Shown here in pieces: positions 63,145 to 64,000 of a stretch of DNA of 64,000 bases. Origin of the DNA: Caloranaerobacter ferrireducens. Lineage in GTDB: Bacteria > Bacillota > Clostridia > Tissierellales > Thermohalobacteraceae. A program made the position numbers and the translations under genes. The notes beneath the pieces are model-generated. The model searched no databases and was not told the origin of the DNA. It saw nothing but the letters and a program-made list of their open reading frames with translations. Numbering within the stretch: position 1 is the first letter of the stretch; each line of letters starts with the position of its first letter. The stretch lies in NCBI RefSeq assembly GCF_001730685.1, contig NZ_MDJR01000005.1, forward strand, positions 1 to 64,000, read 5' to 3'.

Positions 63145-63331
63145 ATGAAAAATAAAGTGAATGCTTGTAAGAATTTAGTTAGAAAACTAGATGAAAATTT
63201 TTTAGAAAATCCGTGGGCTTAGCATGGACGCTAAGCCAGCTTCCAGAGTCAGGACGATTCATTGGAAGCGTTAGGATTTTCAAAAAATTTGAATCTAAAG
63301 TTTTCTCTAAATTATTACGCATGAGTCTTAT
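63145..63331 (+). repeat. Family-2 structured repeat, copy 3
   Basis: Outer arms TTTTTTAGAAAATCCGTG and TTAGGATTTTCAAAAAATT pair. Hairpin a (63216-63237) is identical to copy 2: stem GGCTTAGC/GCTAAGCC, loop ATGGAC. Hairpin b (63239-63269) has a new outer stem GCTTCCA/TGGAAGC and inner GAGTC/GATTC, loop AGGAC. It lies directly before family-1 copy G. Confidence 0.85.
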
Positions 63332-63451
63332 TTTCATAATCCATAGGAAATTATATACCTTATTAAATTGTAAATAATTTTAAATATAATTTCCGTTTAT
63401 GGATATAGGCAAAATCTTCCTTATAATTTATTTAAATTGAAGATTTTGTTC
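63332..63451 (+). repeat. Family-1 dispersed repeat, copy G
   Basis: A full copy: starts TTTCATAATCCATAGGAAATT, ends GAAGATTTTGTTC, both hairpins intact. It ends 12 bp before the stop of the next gene. Confidence 0.9.
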
Positions 63452-63462
63452 TAAATATAAAA

Positions 63463-64000
63463 TTATTTTTTAAAAATAGTATATACAAAAACGTCAATTC
63501 CATCTATATTTTCTGCTGTAGCCTGTAGCTTAAAATTTGGATTTAGCCCATTTACAAAAGCTTCTTTCCAGGCCCTATCTAGATCATACATTATACTATG
63601 ATTTATTTTGTACTCTCTCCAGGTATCAATTAAAATCTGTTTTTTTACATAGAATTTCACTGTGTTATTATCTTTATGAGTTATATTATAACTGCTTTTT
63701 AAACTTCCATCTAAATTATAATTTTTAAGTATTTTATAAATATCTTCTGCTAATTTTATATTGTAATTTTCCTTTAATTTTTTTCCCCAACTATAGCCAT
63801 GACGTTCATATACATATGTTGTTAATTCTAAGCCTGCTCTTTTCCAATTGTTCAATACTGCTTTTACTAATTTTAAATAGTTATTTCTAATATCAGTTAA
63901 ATTATTTTTTTTATCTTCTTCAAGAGGAATGAATTTTTTAATTAAGGGATTAATAATATCATTTGGGAAATTGATTTTAAAAGCTTTTATTATACTATCT
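63463..64000 (-). CDS. Partial gene at window edge, unknown product
   Basis: The last 178 or so residues of a protein whose start lies beyond 64000; the frame is open to the edge and no stop is met. The visible part is basic, Asn/Lys/Tyr-rich, with NNWKRAGLELTTYVYERHGYSWG and the end GIDVFVYTIFKK. No signal, Cys or known motif is seen. A TTG at 63855 is in frame but the upstream coding pattern continues, so it is unlikely to be the start. Confidence 0.6.
   Translation of the reverse strand, partial: DSIIKAFKINFPNDIINPLIKKFIPLEEDKKNNLTDIRNNYLKLVKAVLNNWKRAGLELTTYVYERHGYSWGKKLKENYNIKLAEDIYKILKNYNLDGSLKSSYNITHKDNNTVKFYVKKQILIDTWREYKINHSIMYDLDRAWKEAFVNGLNPNFKLQATAENIDGIDVFVYTIFKK

Overview
The window comes from a low-GC, spore-forming, anaerobic Firmicute of the clostridial type. 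Evidence for spores: bofA, a Gin/CsfB anti-sigma factor, spmA/spmB and a YabE-like 3D-domain protein. Evidence for anaerobic metabolism: a four-subunit pyruvate:ferredoxin oxidoreductase, ferredoxins, class I (Fe-S) fumarase and a polyferredoxin. Two genes are read through in-frame UGA codons, so the organism should make selenocysteine. A relative of Caloranaerobacter, Tissierella or similar genera is plausible, but I cannot identify it from sequence alone.

Layout. 0.1-8.7 kb: SanA-like protein, UPF0182 protein, luxS with a cysK-like gene, T-box-controlled serS, and an M1-like lipoprotein peptidase. 8.8-17.7 kb: a block ordered as in Bacillus subtilis (tRNAs, tadA, SRP RNA, dnaX, ybaB, recR, yaaL, bofA), interrupted by a cation antiporter behind a probable manganese riboswitch and by an HD-GYP sensor. 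18.2-26.7 kb: central carbon genes (porGDAB, two L25/Ctc paralogues, fumarase alpha and beta, malic enzyme). 26.7-49.5 kb: a diguanylate cyclase, then the conserved chain gin, yaaO-like, tmk, darA, yaaR, holB, ricT, trmN6, rsmI, abrB, metG, tatD, yabE, rnmV, rsmA. A redox module (polyferredoxin, ferredoxin, flavin amine oxidase) sits between ricT and trmN6; cca and spmAB sit between abrB and metG.

50.8-63.1 kb is the least ordinary part. It carries an ArsR/CadC-type regulator, a selenocysteine glutaredoxin-like protein next to its cysteine twin, a DUF1858 protein, pyruvate carboxylase, a two-component system, a CDF metal exporter, a CcdA/TlpA/Lgt-like operon and a HesB-like selenoprotein. Three promoters here (Cys-glutaredoxin, ccdA operon, HesB selenoprotein) carry a 17-bp ATACCC-N-GGGTAT operator of the CsoR/CstR type across or beside the -10 element; the Sec-glutaredoxin promoter has a degenerate version. 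I read this as one thiol/persulfide or copper-responsive regulon that includes both selenoproteins.

Two dispersed non-coding repeat families run through the window. One (about 115 bp, seven copies plus a remnant) is made of two hairpins and tends to sit beside gene ends and terminators. The other (about 165-200 bp, three copies) carries two hairpins whose stems change with compensation while the loops keep GGA, resembling CsrA-binding hairpins. A third class of intergenic text consists of drifting short words such as gcgaatgacgaa.
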